Assembly (NCBI GenBank): GCA_050736615.1
Contig: JBOHWL010000003.1
Location: forward strand, 1 to 30,642
DNA length: 30,642 nucleotides
Direction: 5' to 3'
Source: JBOHWJ01 sp050736615
GTDB lineage: Bacteria; Desulfobacterota; Binatia; Binatales; Binataceae
Every line of letters begins with the position of its first letter. Position 1 is the first letter of the stretch. The notes under the pieces are model-generated. The model was not told the DNA's origin. It did no database searches and was given only the letters and a program-made list of their open reading frames with translations. Below, piece after piece: positions 23,294 through 30,642 of this stretch. Made by a program: the position numbers and the translations under genes.

Positions 23294-24451
23294 TTATTCG
23301 CGGGTTTCCAGCCCCATGCGGCGCGCGATGATCACCTTCATGATCTCGCTGGTGCCGGCGTAGATGGACTGGACCGCCGCGTCCGCATAGTCCATCGCGA
23401 CCGGGAATTCGAGCATGAAGCCGTAGCCGCCGTGCAACTGCAGGCATTGGCTGGTGACCCGCTTGAGCAACTCGCTGGTCCACCATTTCGCCATGCTGAC
23501 TTCGGTGACGACCTCATCACCACGAACGTGCGCGGCCAGCAGCCGATCGACGAATGCCTGTCCGATCTCGATTTCAGTCGCCATTTCCGCCAACTTGAAT
23601 TGAGTATTCTGGAACGCCGCGATCGGTTGTCCAAAGGCGCGCCGCTGCTTGGTATATGCGACCGTATCGTCGAGGCAGCGCCGCGCGCTCGCAATGGTGC
23701 CGACGCCGACCACCAGGCGCTCCTGCTGCAGCTTCTCCATCAGCATCTTGAAGCCCTGGCCTTCGCCGCCGAGCAGATTGGCCACCGGCACGCGGCAATC
23801 CTCGAAGAACAACTCGCTGGTGTCCTGGCCGCGAAAGCCTAACTTGTCGAGCTTGCGTCCGCGCACGAAACCCGGCGCGTCGGCGTCGACGAGGATGAGG
23901 CTGATGCCGCGATGCGGCGGGTTAGCCTTGGGATCGGTCTTGGCCACCACGATGATCAGGTCGGCAATCTGGCCGTTGGAGATGAACATCTTGGAGCCGT
24001 TGATGACGTAATGATCACCGTCGCGGCGCGCCGTGGTTTGCACCGCGGCCAGATCGGAGCCGGTGCCCGGCTCGGTCATCGCGATGGCCAGAATCACGTC
24101 ACCGCTGATCGCGCCCGGCACATAGCGGCGTTTTTGTTCCTCGCTGGCGAAGCTGGTCAGATAGGGCAGGCAAATATCCGCATGCAGCGGCATCATCAGG
24201 CCATGAGCGCGCACCCGCGCCAATTCCTCAATAATGATGGCGTCGTAGGTGAAATCGCCGCCGGCGCCGCCATATTCGACCGGCTGATTGGCACCGAGCA
24301 AGCCGGCCGCGCCCATTTTGCGCCAGCTTTCGCGATCACTCATGCCGTCGCGGTTCCACTGGGGGATTTTTGGCACCAGTTCGTGCTCGATAAAGCGGCG
24401 CGCCTGAGCGCGGAACATTTCATGTTCTTCGGTAAAGATCTCTCGTCGCAT
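23294..24451 (-). CDS. Acyl-CoA dehydrogenase
   Basis: The ATG at 24451, with GGGAG upstream, gives a normal 385-residue FAD-dependent acyl-CoA dehydrogenase, which makes the 2-enoyl-CoA in beta-oxidation-type pathways. The N-terminal helical domain has QPVEYGGAGGDFTYDAI. The FAD/substrate strand is AIAMTEPGTGSDLAAVQT. YVINGSKMFISNG is also typical, as are RRAFGQPIAAFQNTQFKLAE and QCLQLHGGYGFMLEFPV. The end is IYAGTSEIMK. The usual MCAD catalytic Glu position (Y-E-G-T) is Ala here, but Glu244 in KLQQERLVVGV takes the position used by isovaleryl- and long-chain enzymes. Substrate is not known. The enoyl-CoA hydratase-family gene lies on the other strand, about 630 bases away. Confidence 0.92.
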   Translation of the reverse strand: MRREIFTEEHEMFRAQARRFIEHELVPKIPQWNRDGMSDRESWRKMGAAGLLGANQPVEYGGAGGDFTYDAIIIEELARVRAHGLMMPLHADICLPYLTSFASEEQKRRYVPGAISGDVILAIAMTEPGTGSDLAAVQTTARRDGDHYVINGSKMFISNGQIADLIIVVAKTDPKANPPHRGISLILVDADAPGFVRGRKLDKLGFRGQDTSELFFEDCRVPVANLLGGEGQGFKMLMEKLQQERLVVGVGTIASARRCLDDTVAYTKQRRAFGQPIAAFQNTQFKLAEMATEIEIGQAFVDRLLAAHVRGDEVVTEVSMAKWWTSELLKRVTSQCLQLHGGYGFMLEFPVAMDYADAAVQSIYAGTSEIMKVIIARRMGLETRE

Positions 24452-24602
24452 CGTGGCTCTCCCGAATACTGTGTTGACGCAGCTCACCGAGTCGTTGTCT
24501 TGGGCGCGACTCGCGGGCTCGTTCGCTCGGCTCCGCTTCGCTCCGCCTGGCGTGCATGCTCCGCCTCCGGCTTCGCTAGGAAAGCTGCGCAAGTCTTAAT
24601 GT

Positions 24603-24756
24603 GTCATTCTGAGCGTGGCTAGCGGAGCCGCGCTGCGCGGCGAAGCGAGCAGGCGAGTCCGCGAGCTGCGTATAAAAGCGAGGAATCCCGGATCTTTTTT
24701 CTTTTGCGAGCGTTCTCCACGGGATTCTTCACTGCGCAGACTCCGTTCAGAATGAC
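24603..24756. repeat. Palindromic repeat, family 2 copy B
   Basis: The ends GTCATTCTGAGCG and CAGAATGAC are inverted. The copy contains the family core AGCGAGGAATCCCGGATC and GGGATTCTTCACTGCGCAGA. About 60 extra bases (24616-24673) lie within the left arm; they form an imperfect stem with 24508-24549, ahead of the acyl-CoA dehydrogenase. A tail GTGCAGAGGTTCCCTAG joins this repeat to MITE-like copy C. The rest of 24452-25082 holds no gene I can support. Confidence 0.7.
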
Positions 24757-24779
24757 AAATGGGCTTGTGCAGAGGTTCC

Positions 24780-24935
24780 CTAGCAGGGTGTTCAAAAAGG
24801 CGTTCTTAGCGCAAGTCGCATCCCAGTACCCGCAACACCCTGCGCACAAGAGGGCTGCTTTCCTCAAGCTTCTCTTCTTTTGCGGGGGGAGAAAGAGCGG
24901 GGGGTGCAGGCTGTGATTTATCAACAGCCTGCTAG
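24780..24935 (-). mobile_element. MITE-like element, family 1 copy C (inverted)
   Basis: This 156-bp copy is reversed relative to copies A and B and somewhat more diverged: it starts CTAGCAGGGTGTTCAAAAAG and ends in the AGCAGGCTGT hairpin and CTAG. It begins exactly at the CTAG that closes the tail of family 2 copy B, consistent with insertion at that tetranucleotide. It does not touch a coding sequence. Confidence 0.8.
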
Positions 24936-25082
24936 GTAGCACGGTGGGCGCCAAGCTTCCAATCCCCATAATCACAGCGCTGCGCTTGCCGTGGCGTGTG
25001 TCGCGGACGCACAATCGCCCCATCGGGACGCATCGCGCGTTGAGCGGGACGCGTGGATACGCGCGCACTTGGAGGCATAGAG

Positions 25083-25895
25083 ATGGCCTACAGCCAGATT
25101 CTTTACGATACCCAAGACCGCATCGCGCGGATCACGCTCAATCGACCACGCTATCGCAACGCGCAGTCACGCGTGCTGCTCGAAGAACTCGATGCCGCTT
25201 TTATGCAAGCAGGCGCCGACGATTCCGTCCACGTCATTATTCTGTCCGGAGCGGGCGACCATTTCTCCGCCGGACACGACCTCGGGACCCCCGAGGAGCG
25301 CGCCGATCCGGAGGGTTACATAAACACGAAGGGTCTCAAGCGCCGCCATAAGCGCTCCTGGGATCTGTTTCTGGACAATACGCTGCGATGGCGCGATTTG
25401 CCCAAACCTACCATCGCGCAGGTGCAAGGCTACTGTATTTTCGGCGGCTACATGTTCGCTTCCGCGATGGACCTGATCGTGGCGGCCGACGACGCCATGT
25501 TCCTGCCGTCGCTGACCCAGTACTTTTCAGCGCCGTGGGACGTCGGTATCCGCAAGGCCAAGGAGATCCTGTTTCAAAGCCGCTTCATCGACGCGCAGGA
25601 AGCGTTGCGTCTTGATTTGGTCAACCTGGTGGTGCCGCGCACGCAACTTGAAGAGGAAACGCTGGCATTGGCGCGCAAGATCGCCGAAACCGACCTGTAC
25701 TCATTGCGCATTCTTAAATTCGCGATCAACCAGATTCAGGACGCGATGGGCTTCCGCACCTCGGTGCGCAATTCCCACTCGCATCATTTCCTGACGCGGG
25801 TGCAGGCCTATATCAATATGGAAAGCGGGGCCGAGCCGTCGCCCAAGCGCCTGCCGGGAGTCGAGCAGGCGCTCAAGAAGACACGGCGCACTTAG
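25083..25895 (+). CDS. Enoyl-CoA hydratase/isomerase (crotonase) family protein
   Basis: The ATG at 25083 follows GGAGG at ten bases. The 270-residue crotonase-fold protein has RIARITLNRPRYRNAQS, then IILSGAGDHFSAGHDLG (first oxyanion-hole strand) and PTIAQVQGYCIFGGYMFASA (second oxyanion-hole Gly121/122). The two catalytic Glu residues of true hydratases are not where expected: Met124 stands in for the first, and the following LPSLTQYF segment lacks the second. It therefore may not be a hydratase but a crotonase with another reaction. The following alpha/beta hydrolase gene starts 15 bases after the stop, so the two form an operon. Confidence 0.88.
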   Translation: MAYSQILYDTQDRIARITLNRPRYRNAQSRVLLEELDAAFMQAGADDSVHVIILSGAGDHFSAGHDLGTPEERADPEGYINTKGLKRRHKRSWDLFLDNTLRWRDLPKPTIAQVQGYCIFGGYMFASAMDLIVAADDAMFLPSLTQYFSAPWDVGIRKAKEILFQSRFIDAQEALRLDLVNLVVPRTQLEEETLALARKIAETDLYSLRILKFAINQIQDAMGFRTSVRNSHSHHFLTRVQAYINMESGAEPSPKRLPGVEQALKKTRRT

Positions 25896-25910
25896 CCGAG
25901 GAACATCGCG

Positions 25911-26726
25911 ATGACACCATGGAAAACCGACTATGTCCCAGGCCCACCACGTATCGCGGTGGATCATATGGGTGCGGGTGCGTTGGTGGTATTTCTTCAC
26001 GGCATCGGGGGTAATCGCACCAACTGGCATGAGCAGTTGCCCGAGTTCGCCCGCCATTTTCACGCCGTAAGCTGGGATGGGCGTGGTTACGGCGAGAGCG
26101 AGGATTACGAGGGCCCGCTCGATTTCCCAGACTTCAGCCGCGATTTGTCGCGCGTGATCGGTTATTTTGGCGCCGCCACGGCTCATCTGGTCGGTTTATC
26201 GATGGGCGGCGTGGTGGCGCTGGACTTTCATCAGCATTACCGGGACAAAGTCGCGAGCCTGACGATCTGCGATTCACTGCCCGGCATGAGCGGGCTTGAT
26301 GCCGACCAGCGCGCTGAATTTATCCGCCTGCGCCAGGAGCCGTTGTTACACGGCAAGCGGCCCGCCGACATCGCGCCGGTGGTCGCGCGCACGCTCATCA
26401 GCGAATCCGCGCCGCCAGCCGTTTTCGACCGCCTGGTCGCGAGCATGACCGCGTTGCATAAGGAATCATATCTCAAGACGATTGCCGGGATCGCCGACTA
26501 TTCGGTGAATTTCGCGCTCGAACGTATCGCCGTGCCGTGCCATTTCGTGGTTGGCGCGGAAGATCGCTTGACGCCGCCGGCGGTCTCGCGCGCGATGGCT
26601 GCGCGGATTAGCGGCGCCGAACTGACGATCATCGAAGGCGCGGGCCATCTATCGAATATCGAGCGGCCCGCAGCGTTCAATCGCGCCGTAATCGATTTTC
26701 TGCTGCGCCATTGCAAGCCCGCATAG
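25911..26726 (+). CDS. Alpha/beta-hydrolase
   Basis: This 271-residue cytoplasmic alpha/beta-hydrolase has the full triad: Ser97 in GLSMGG, Asp218 in VGAEDRLTPP and His246 in GAGHLSNIE. The oxyanion segment is FLHGIGGNRTNW. The core resembles 3-oxoadipate enol-lactonase and MhpC-like C-C or ester hydrolases. It forms an operon with the crotonase gene 15 bases upstream and could act on its product, for example as a thioesterase or ring-cleavage hydrolase; the substrate is unknown. It ends 9 bases before a family 2 repeat. Confidence 0.88.
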   Translation: MTPWKTDYVPGPPRIAVDHMGAGALVVFLHGIGGNRTNWHEQLPEFARHFHAVSWDGRGYGESEDYEGPLDFPDFSRDLSRVIGYFGAATAHLVGLSMGGVVALDFHQHYRDKVASLTICDSLPGMSGLDADQRAEFIRLRQEPLLHGKRPADIAPVVARTLISESAPPAVFDRLVASMTALHKESYLKTIAGIADYSVNFALERIAVPCHFVVGAEDRLTPPAVSRAMAARISGAELTIIEGAGHLSNIERPAAFNRAVIDFLLRHCKPA

Positions 26727-26735
26727 CGCCTTCGG

Positions 26736-26857
26736 TTACTACCAAACGGGGTCTGCGAAGTGAAGAATCCCGATAAAACACAGAAAAAGCAGAAAGATCC
26801 GGGATTCCTCGCTGTGCTCGGAATGACAGCATCATCCCCTGTGCGGAGGTTCCCTAG
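26736..26857. repeat. Palindromic repeat, family 2 copy C with CTAG tail
   Basis: The core AACGGGGTCTGCGAAGTGAA and GGGATTCCTCGCTGTGCTCG, then GAATGAC, matches copy B in inverted form; the left GTCATTC end is degraded. It is followed by TGTGCGGAGGTTCCCTAG, nearly identical to the tail after copy B. The final CTAG (26854-26857) includes the stop codon of the acetyl-CoA synthetase-like gene. The repeat fills the gap between two convergent genes. Confidence 0.7.
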
Positions 26858-28761
26858 TCTTGTGCAATTTCGCGGCGCATCAGCGCCCACGCCTCGCGAA
26901 TCTCCTCAACCGAACCTTCGTCTTCGATAGTCGAGATGTCGCCGGGGTCGCGCCCCAGGATTATGGCCTTGAGCACGCGCCGCATGATCTTGCCGCTGCG
27001 GGTCTTGGGCAGCATGCTGACAAAGTTGATCTCACCAATTACGGCCACCGGCCCGAGCGCCTCGCGCACGGTCGCCTTGATATCCCCAGCCAACTTGGAC
27101 GAAGGCTCGCGGCCCGGTTTGAGCGCGACGAAAGCCGAAACAACCTCACCGCGCAATTCGTCGGGCCGTCCCGTAACCCCCGCCTCAGCCACGTCGGGGT
27201 GCAGCAGGATGGCAGTCTCCACTTCCGCCGTGCCGAGTCGATGACCGGCGATTTTGATAATCTCGTCGGCGCGTCCGCTGAACCAAAAATAGCCGTCCTC
27301 GTCCACATGGGCGGCGTCGCCGGTGAAATAGACACCCGGGATGCGCGACCAGTAATCGTGCGCATAACGTTCCGGGTCATTCCAGATGGTTGGGATCAGG
27401 CCGGGGAAAGGACGCGTGATTACCACGATGCCTTTTTCGCCGGCCGCACAACGCTTGCCGTCAAGGTCTTGAATCTCGACCTCGAAACCGGGCAATGCGA
27501 CTCCCGCCGAGCCCGGCTTGATCGGTAACAGGCTCAGACCATACGGATTACCGACCACCGGACCGCCCGTCTCGGTTTGCCACCAGTGATCAATAACCGG
27601 TACGCGATCATTGAACAACTCATGCTGCAGCCATCGCCAGGCGGGAGCGTTGAGCGCCTCGCCGGCGCAGAAAATGCGCTCGATCGCGGATAAATCATAG
27701 CCGCACGCCGGTTCGAGTCCGTAACGCATCAGCATCCGCACCGCGGTCGGCGCGGTGAACAGCGCGCTGACATGGTTTTGCGCGGCAATCCGATAGAAAG
27801 TCGACGGGTCGGGATGATCGATCGCGCCCTCGTAGGCAATGGTGGTGCATCCGAACAGCAGCGGTGCATAAACGATATCGCTGTGGCCGACGATCCAGCC
27901 GATATCCGAAGTGGACCACCAGACATCGTCGGGGCGCAATCCGAAACACCACGCCGCGGTGCTGCTAATTCCGACCTGATAGGCGCCGTGGCTATGGACG
28001 GCAAGTTTGGGCGTCGCTGTAGTGCCAGAGGTCGCCAGCACGAACGCCGGTTCGTTAGCCTCCATCACCTCATGACCGGTCGCATGGCCGCGTCCGGCCG
28101 CGATGAAGTCCTCCCATAGCAAGTCGCGTTTGGGGTTCAAGTCGGCGGGCGCGGCGCCCTGCGTCAGCAGCACCAGCTTTTCAATCGGGGAATCCGGCCG
28201 GGAGACCGCCTCTTTGACAATTTTCCACAAATCGACTCGTTTGCCCTTGCGCGAGGTCGCGTCGGCCGCGAGCAGCACGCGGGCGCCCGCCAGACGGCAT
28301 CGCTCCGCGAGCGCGCCGCTGCCGAAGCCGGCGAAAACCACCAGATGCATCGCGCCAATCCGGGTCGCCGCCAGCATGACCATAATTGCCTCGGGTGCGG
28401 TGGGCATATAGATCGCCACGCGATCGCCGCGCTTTACGCCGAGGGCGCGCAAGGCGGCCGCGATCGCTTTCACTCCTTCGAGCAGATGTGCGTAGGTGAA
28501 GACGCGGCGCTCGCCATTCTCATGCTCGGCGATCAGCGCGGCATGACCGGCGCGGCCGCGGGCGATTTGCAAGTCGAGACAGTTGTAGCTCAGGTTAGTG
28601 CGTCCGCCGCTGAACCATCGAAAGCTTGGCCGCTCCCATTCAAGCACGCGGTCCCACTTGCGAAACCAGTGGAGTTGTTCGGCGGCACGTGCCCAAAAAC
28701 TCTCGTAGTCCTCGCGCGCCGCGTCACGCCAGCGGCGAACAATCGGATTGCTCGGTTCCAT
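26854..28761 (-). CDS. Acetyl-CoA synthetase-like AMP-forming acyl-CoA ligase
   Basis: This ligase of about 635 residues activates a short carboxylate with ATP and CoA. The core P-loop is ATSGTTATPKLAVHSHG; the fifth to seventh positions read TAT where TGxP is usual. The acetate-pocket motif DHWWQTETGG keeps the Trp that restricts acetyl-CoA synthetases to small acids. The hinge GRADEIIKIAGHRLGTAEVE and the C-terminal PKTRSGKIMRR with the conserved acetylatable Lys are present. The start is at the second of two ATGs, seven bases after AAGGAG; the first ATG (28764) is four bases after it. The TAG stop lies in the CTAG tail of a family 2 repeat. Acetate or propionate is the likely substrate. 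Confidence 0.88.
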   Translation of the reverse strand: MEPSNPIVRRWRDAAREDYESFWARAAEQLHWFRKWDRVLEWERPSFRWFSGGRTNLSYNCLDLQIARGRAGHAALIAEHENGERRVFTYAHLLEGVKAIAAALRALGVKRGDRVAIYMPTAPEAIMVMLAATRIGAMHLVVFAGFGSGALAERCRLAGARVLLAADATSRKGKRVDLWKIVKEAVSRPDSPIEKLVLLTQGAAPADLNPKRDLLWEDFIAAGRGHATGHEVMEANEPAFVLATSGTTATPKLAVHSHGAYQVGISSTAAWCFGLRPDDVWWSTSDIGWIVGHSDIVYAPLLFGCTTIAYEGAIDHPDPSTFYRIAAQNHVSALFTAPTAVRMLMRYGLEPACGYDLSAIERIFCAGEALNAPAWRWLQHELFNDRVPVIDHWWQTETGGPVVGNPYGLSLLPIKPGSAGVALPGFEVEIQDLDGKRCAAGEKGIVVITRPFPGLIPTIWNDPERYAHDYWSRIPGVYFTGDAAHVDEDGYFWFSGRADEIIKIAGHRLGTAEVETAILLHPDVAEAGVTGRPDELRGEVVSAFVALKPGREPSSKLAGDIKATVREALGPVAVIGEINFVSMLPKTRSGKIMRRVLKAIILGRDPGDISTIEDEGSVEEIREAWALMRREIAQD

Positions 28762-28898
28762 CATGAGGCTCCTTCGACGGTCGCGCGTACCAATGTAGTC
28801 GCGCGTGATATTGAACAACTAACAGCCGGAGTGAGTAACGGACAAACGGCGGTGCTTGCCGCGAACCTGCCGGCGCGCTATGCGCTAAGTCATTGCGC

Positions 28899-29843
28899 AT
28901 GCTCAGCACAGGCGCGCGCGGCGTCGCGCTGTTGGTTACGATGATCGCGGTGGCGTTGATGTCGCTCCTGGTGGTCGATTTTACCACCACCGCCGCATTG
29001 AACTACCGCGCCAGCGCGAATCAGGCTAATGAACTGCGCGCTGCTTGCCTGGCCCGCTCGGGCGTCGCAATTGGTCTCGCGCTGTTGGCGCGCGGTTCGA
29101 TCAACCAGCCGGGCGGGCGCGTTCCATACGACACGCTCGCCGCGCCGTGGGCGCAAGCCGTCCCGCCATTAAAGCTTGGTGGCGGGGCGATCACCGTGAC
29201 GATCGTGGATGAAGCCCGCAAGCTTTATCTGCACGAACTGATCGATTTCGAGACCGGCCAGATCAATCCGTCGTTCGCCGCCGTGCTCGCGCGGCTGTGC
29301 GGCAATATCGGCGTCAGTCCCACGGTCATTCCGGCCATCGCGGACTGGCTTGACCCCGACGGGATCGAGAGCCCGGGCGGCGCCGAGGCTGATTACTATC
29401 TACGCCTCAAGCCTCCGTATGAGCCGCGTAACGGACCCATGCCGACCATCGGTGACTTGCGTGCGGTCAAAGGCGTGACCGACGCCAGTTTTATGAAGCT
29501 TGCGCAATATTTGACCGTGATGCCGGAACCGCGTGTGAACGCCAACACCGCCACGCCCGAGGTACTGGCCGCATTGAGTCCGCTACTGGAGGACAATCCG
29601 CAACTGGTCGAGGAAATTGTCGACGCGCGCGCGCAACGTCCGTTTGCCGCGGTGACCGATATCAGTAACCTGCCCGGTCTGGGCGCACTCGGCACCCAGG
29701 CCATGCAACTGCTAACGGTGCGCGGTCATTTCTTCGCGATCAACGCGACGGGAACCTTCGCCGGCACGCGCAAACGAATCGTCGCGGTCTATCGCCGTAT
29801 TCCCAACGGCCGCGCCATCCTGGCGAGCTGGCACGAAGATTAG
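28899..29843 (+). CDS. gspK: Type II secretion system minor pseudopilin GspK
   Basis: This 314-residue protein has the GspK pattern. A prepilin-type N-terminus (ARGVALLVTMIAVALMSLLV) lacks the Glu5 of major pseudopilins, as usual for GspK. The extra helical domain (about 100-230) and the SAM-like end NANTATPEVLAALSPLL follow, with DISNLPGLGALGTQAMQLLT. GspK caps the pseudopilus in the periplasm. The ATG at 28899 is chosen; a TTG two codons earlier is possible. It is not followed by gspL or gspM, nor preceded by gspH-J, so it is either displaced from a T2SS cluster outside the window or an orphan. Confidence 0.88.
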   Translation: MLSTGARGVALLVTMIAVALMSLLVVDFTTTAALNYRASANQANELRAACLARSGVAIGLALLARGSINQPGGRVPYDTLAAPWAQAVPPLKLGGGAITVTIVDEARKLYLHELIDFETGQINPSFAAVLARLCGNIGVSPTVIPAIADWLDPDGIESPGGAEADYYLRLKPPYEPRNGPMPTIGDLRAVKGVTDASFMKLAQYLTVMPEPRVNANTATPEVLAALSPLLEDNPQLVEEIVDARAQRPFAAVTDISNLPGLGALGTQAMQLLTVRGHFFAINATGTFAGTRKRIVAVYRRIPNGRAILASWHED

Positions 29844-30158
29844 AAGCGCTGAAGTTTGCGGCTTGCGTGATCAGGCGCAGCGCAGCGGGGCGGAATGTCG
29901 CGGCTAGCATCGGCTATGTAATTTGTAAAAACTCCCACGCGGCGGGACTGCCAGCGCGCCTATTCGGCCATTCAAAGATAAACTCAAGCCACTAAACCAT
30001 CGCTTTCGAGCGAATGGCGCATCGATTGCTTTAGGCCACGGGACGAAAAAGCTCCACCTTTGGTGAATATGGCAGAGGCGGTCGGCGATAATGCGCGCCC
30101 GGTCGCCTACGGAGATGGTCAAAAGAGTTGGCGGGTCTCGAACGTGAGTCAGGATCAG
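29844..30158. other. Intergenic region after gspK
   Basis: About 315 bases separate gspK from the next gene. I see no convincing ORF, RNA gene or strong terminator here. A stretch of lower GC near 29918-30000 may hold the promoter of the FkbH-like gene. Confidence 0.4.
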
Positions 30159-30642
30159 ATGAAACAGCGCCGCCTCAGCTTTATAGTGCTTTCAGACTTC
30201 AACGCACAGAACCTGGCGTCGCTGCTTTCGAAAGGGCCGATGGCGATTGATGCCGAAGCGGCTCCCTTCGGACAAGTGATGCAGATGTTGCTGGTTTCCG
30301 ACGCCGACGCATGGCCGTCACATCTCGACGGCGCCATCGTGTGGACCTCGCCGCAAGCGGTGTCCATTAATTACCGACACGCTCTCGAATACGACGGCGA
30401 AATCGACCTGGAACAAATGCGTGCCGAAGTCAGCGCGTTCGCTCACGCGCTCAAGCACATCCCGGCGCATATCCGCCATATTTTCGTGTCCACCTGGACA
30501 CCGCTGCATCCCGCGGAAGGACGTCGCGGCATGCTCGACATGAATCCCAAATTGGGCATCGCGGCGGCTCTGATGAGGATGAACCTTGAACTGGCCGAAG
30601 CGATTGCCGACGATGCGCGAATTACCTTGTTTGACTCCTCGC
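30159..30642 (+). CDS. FkbH-like protein, 5' part (cut by window end)
   Basis: The open frame runs to the edge of the window. The product starts MKQRRLSFIVLSDFNAQNLA and continues with APFGQVMQMLL, WTSPQAVSINYRHALEY, and RHIFVSTWTPLHP. It then has GMLDMNPKLGIAAALMRMNL and ELAEAIADDARITLFDSS. This is the N-terminal SGNH-like domain of the FkbH/HAD-IIIC family, proteins that load glyceryl units onto carrier proteins in polyketide and surface-glycan pathways; the HAD domain would lie beyond the edge. An ATG at 30159 with AGGA before it is chosen; GTG at 30144 is in frame. Whether a carrier protein or ligase follows cannot be seen. Confidence 0.75.
   Translation, partial: MKQRRLSFIVLSDFNAQNLASLLSKGPMAIDAEAAPFGQVMQMLLVSDADAWPSHLDGAIVWTSPQAVSINYRHALEYDGEIDLEQMRAEVSAFAHALKHIPAHIRHIFVSTWTPLHPAEGRRGMLDMNPKLGIAAALMRMNLELAEAIADDARITLFDSS

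Noticed and set aside
23030..23842. Long plus-strand open frame (270 codons) opposite the acyl-CoA dehydrogenase
   Set aside because: It has no recognisable motif and lies antisense to a firmly identified gene; long antisense frames are expected in GC-rich DNA.
5503..24935. Possible CRISPR array from recurring repeats
   Set aside because: The repeats are 93-158 bp, kilobases apart, in both orientations and with terminal inverted repeats. There are no regular spacers and no cas genes.
26860..27528. Long plus-strand open frame opposite the acetyl-CoA synthetase gene
   Set aside because: It is an antisense shadow; the minus-strand product has all the ligase motifs.
30060..30150. Possible tRNA-like stretch (GGGTCTCGAACG)
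   Set aside because: No cloverleaf pairing or anticodon arm can be drawn around it.

Overview
The window is a GC-rich bacterial chromosome segment, most likely from a metagenome-type environmental genome. There are no RNA genes or phage genes, and no complete transposase. The gene mix suggests a soil or sediment proteobacterium-like or Binatota/Desulfobacterota-like organism: CaiB/BaiF CoA-transferase, acyl-CoA dehydrogenase, crotonase, DUF1329, an F420-type oxidoreductase family, a P450 remnant, NIPSNAP and an FkbH-like protein. This placement is inferred from gene content only; no marker gene is present.

Region 1 (1-11.2 kb) mixes intact genes with unusually many broken ones. Intact genes are a deazaflavin-dependent nitroreductase-family protein, a VOC protein, an MFS transporter, a nucleoside phosphorylase-like protein, a DUF1329 exported protein, a two-domain rhodanese lipoprotein, a Cys-rich exported protein and a large exported lipoprotein. 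Among them lie remnants of a short-chain dehydrogenase, an amidohydrolase, a second copy of the large lipoprotein, a frameshifted copy of the Cys-rich protein, a formate/nitrite transporter and a cytochrome P450.

Region 2 (11.2-17.3 kb) carries ordinary catabolic and housekeeping genes: NIPSNAP, an exported cyclase-family protein, a CaiB/BaiF CoA-transferase, a SAM methyltransferase, an M20 amidohydrolase, a small HIT-like protein and a cold-shock protein.

Region 3 (17.4-22.6 kb) is a tight four-gene operon for lipid-linked sugar transfer. It encodes two GT39/ArnT-like membrane glycosyltransferases, a GT2 polyprenyl-phosphate sugar synthase and a methyltransferase.

Region 4 (22.6-28.8 kb) is acyl-CoA metabolism: acyl-CoA dehydrogenase, crotonase, alpha/beta hydrolase and acetyl-CoA synthetase-like ligase. 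It also has a small exported protein with a helix-turn-helix-like core. The window ends with an isolated gspK (pseudopilin) and the 5' part of an FkbH-like gene.

Two repeat families stand out. Family 1 is a 155-158 bp MITE-like element with imperfect 20-bp terminal inverted repeats and CTAG at both ends, present three times. In two copies the terminal CTAG supplies the TAG stop codon of a neighbouring gene. Family 2 is a palindromic repeat with GTCATTC...GAATGAC ends, also present three times. One family 2 copy is joined to a family 1 copy through a shared tail ending in CTAG, and the same tail gives the stop codon of the acetyl-CoA synthetase gene.
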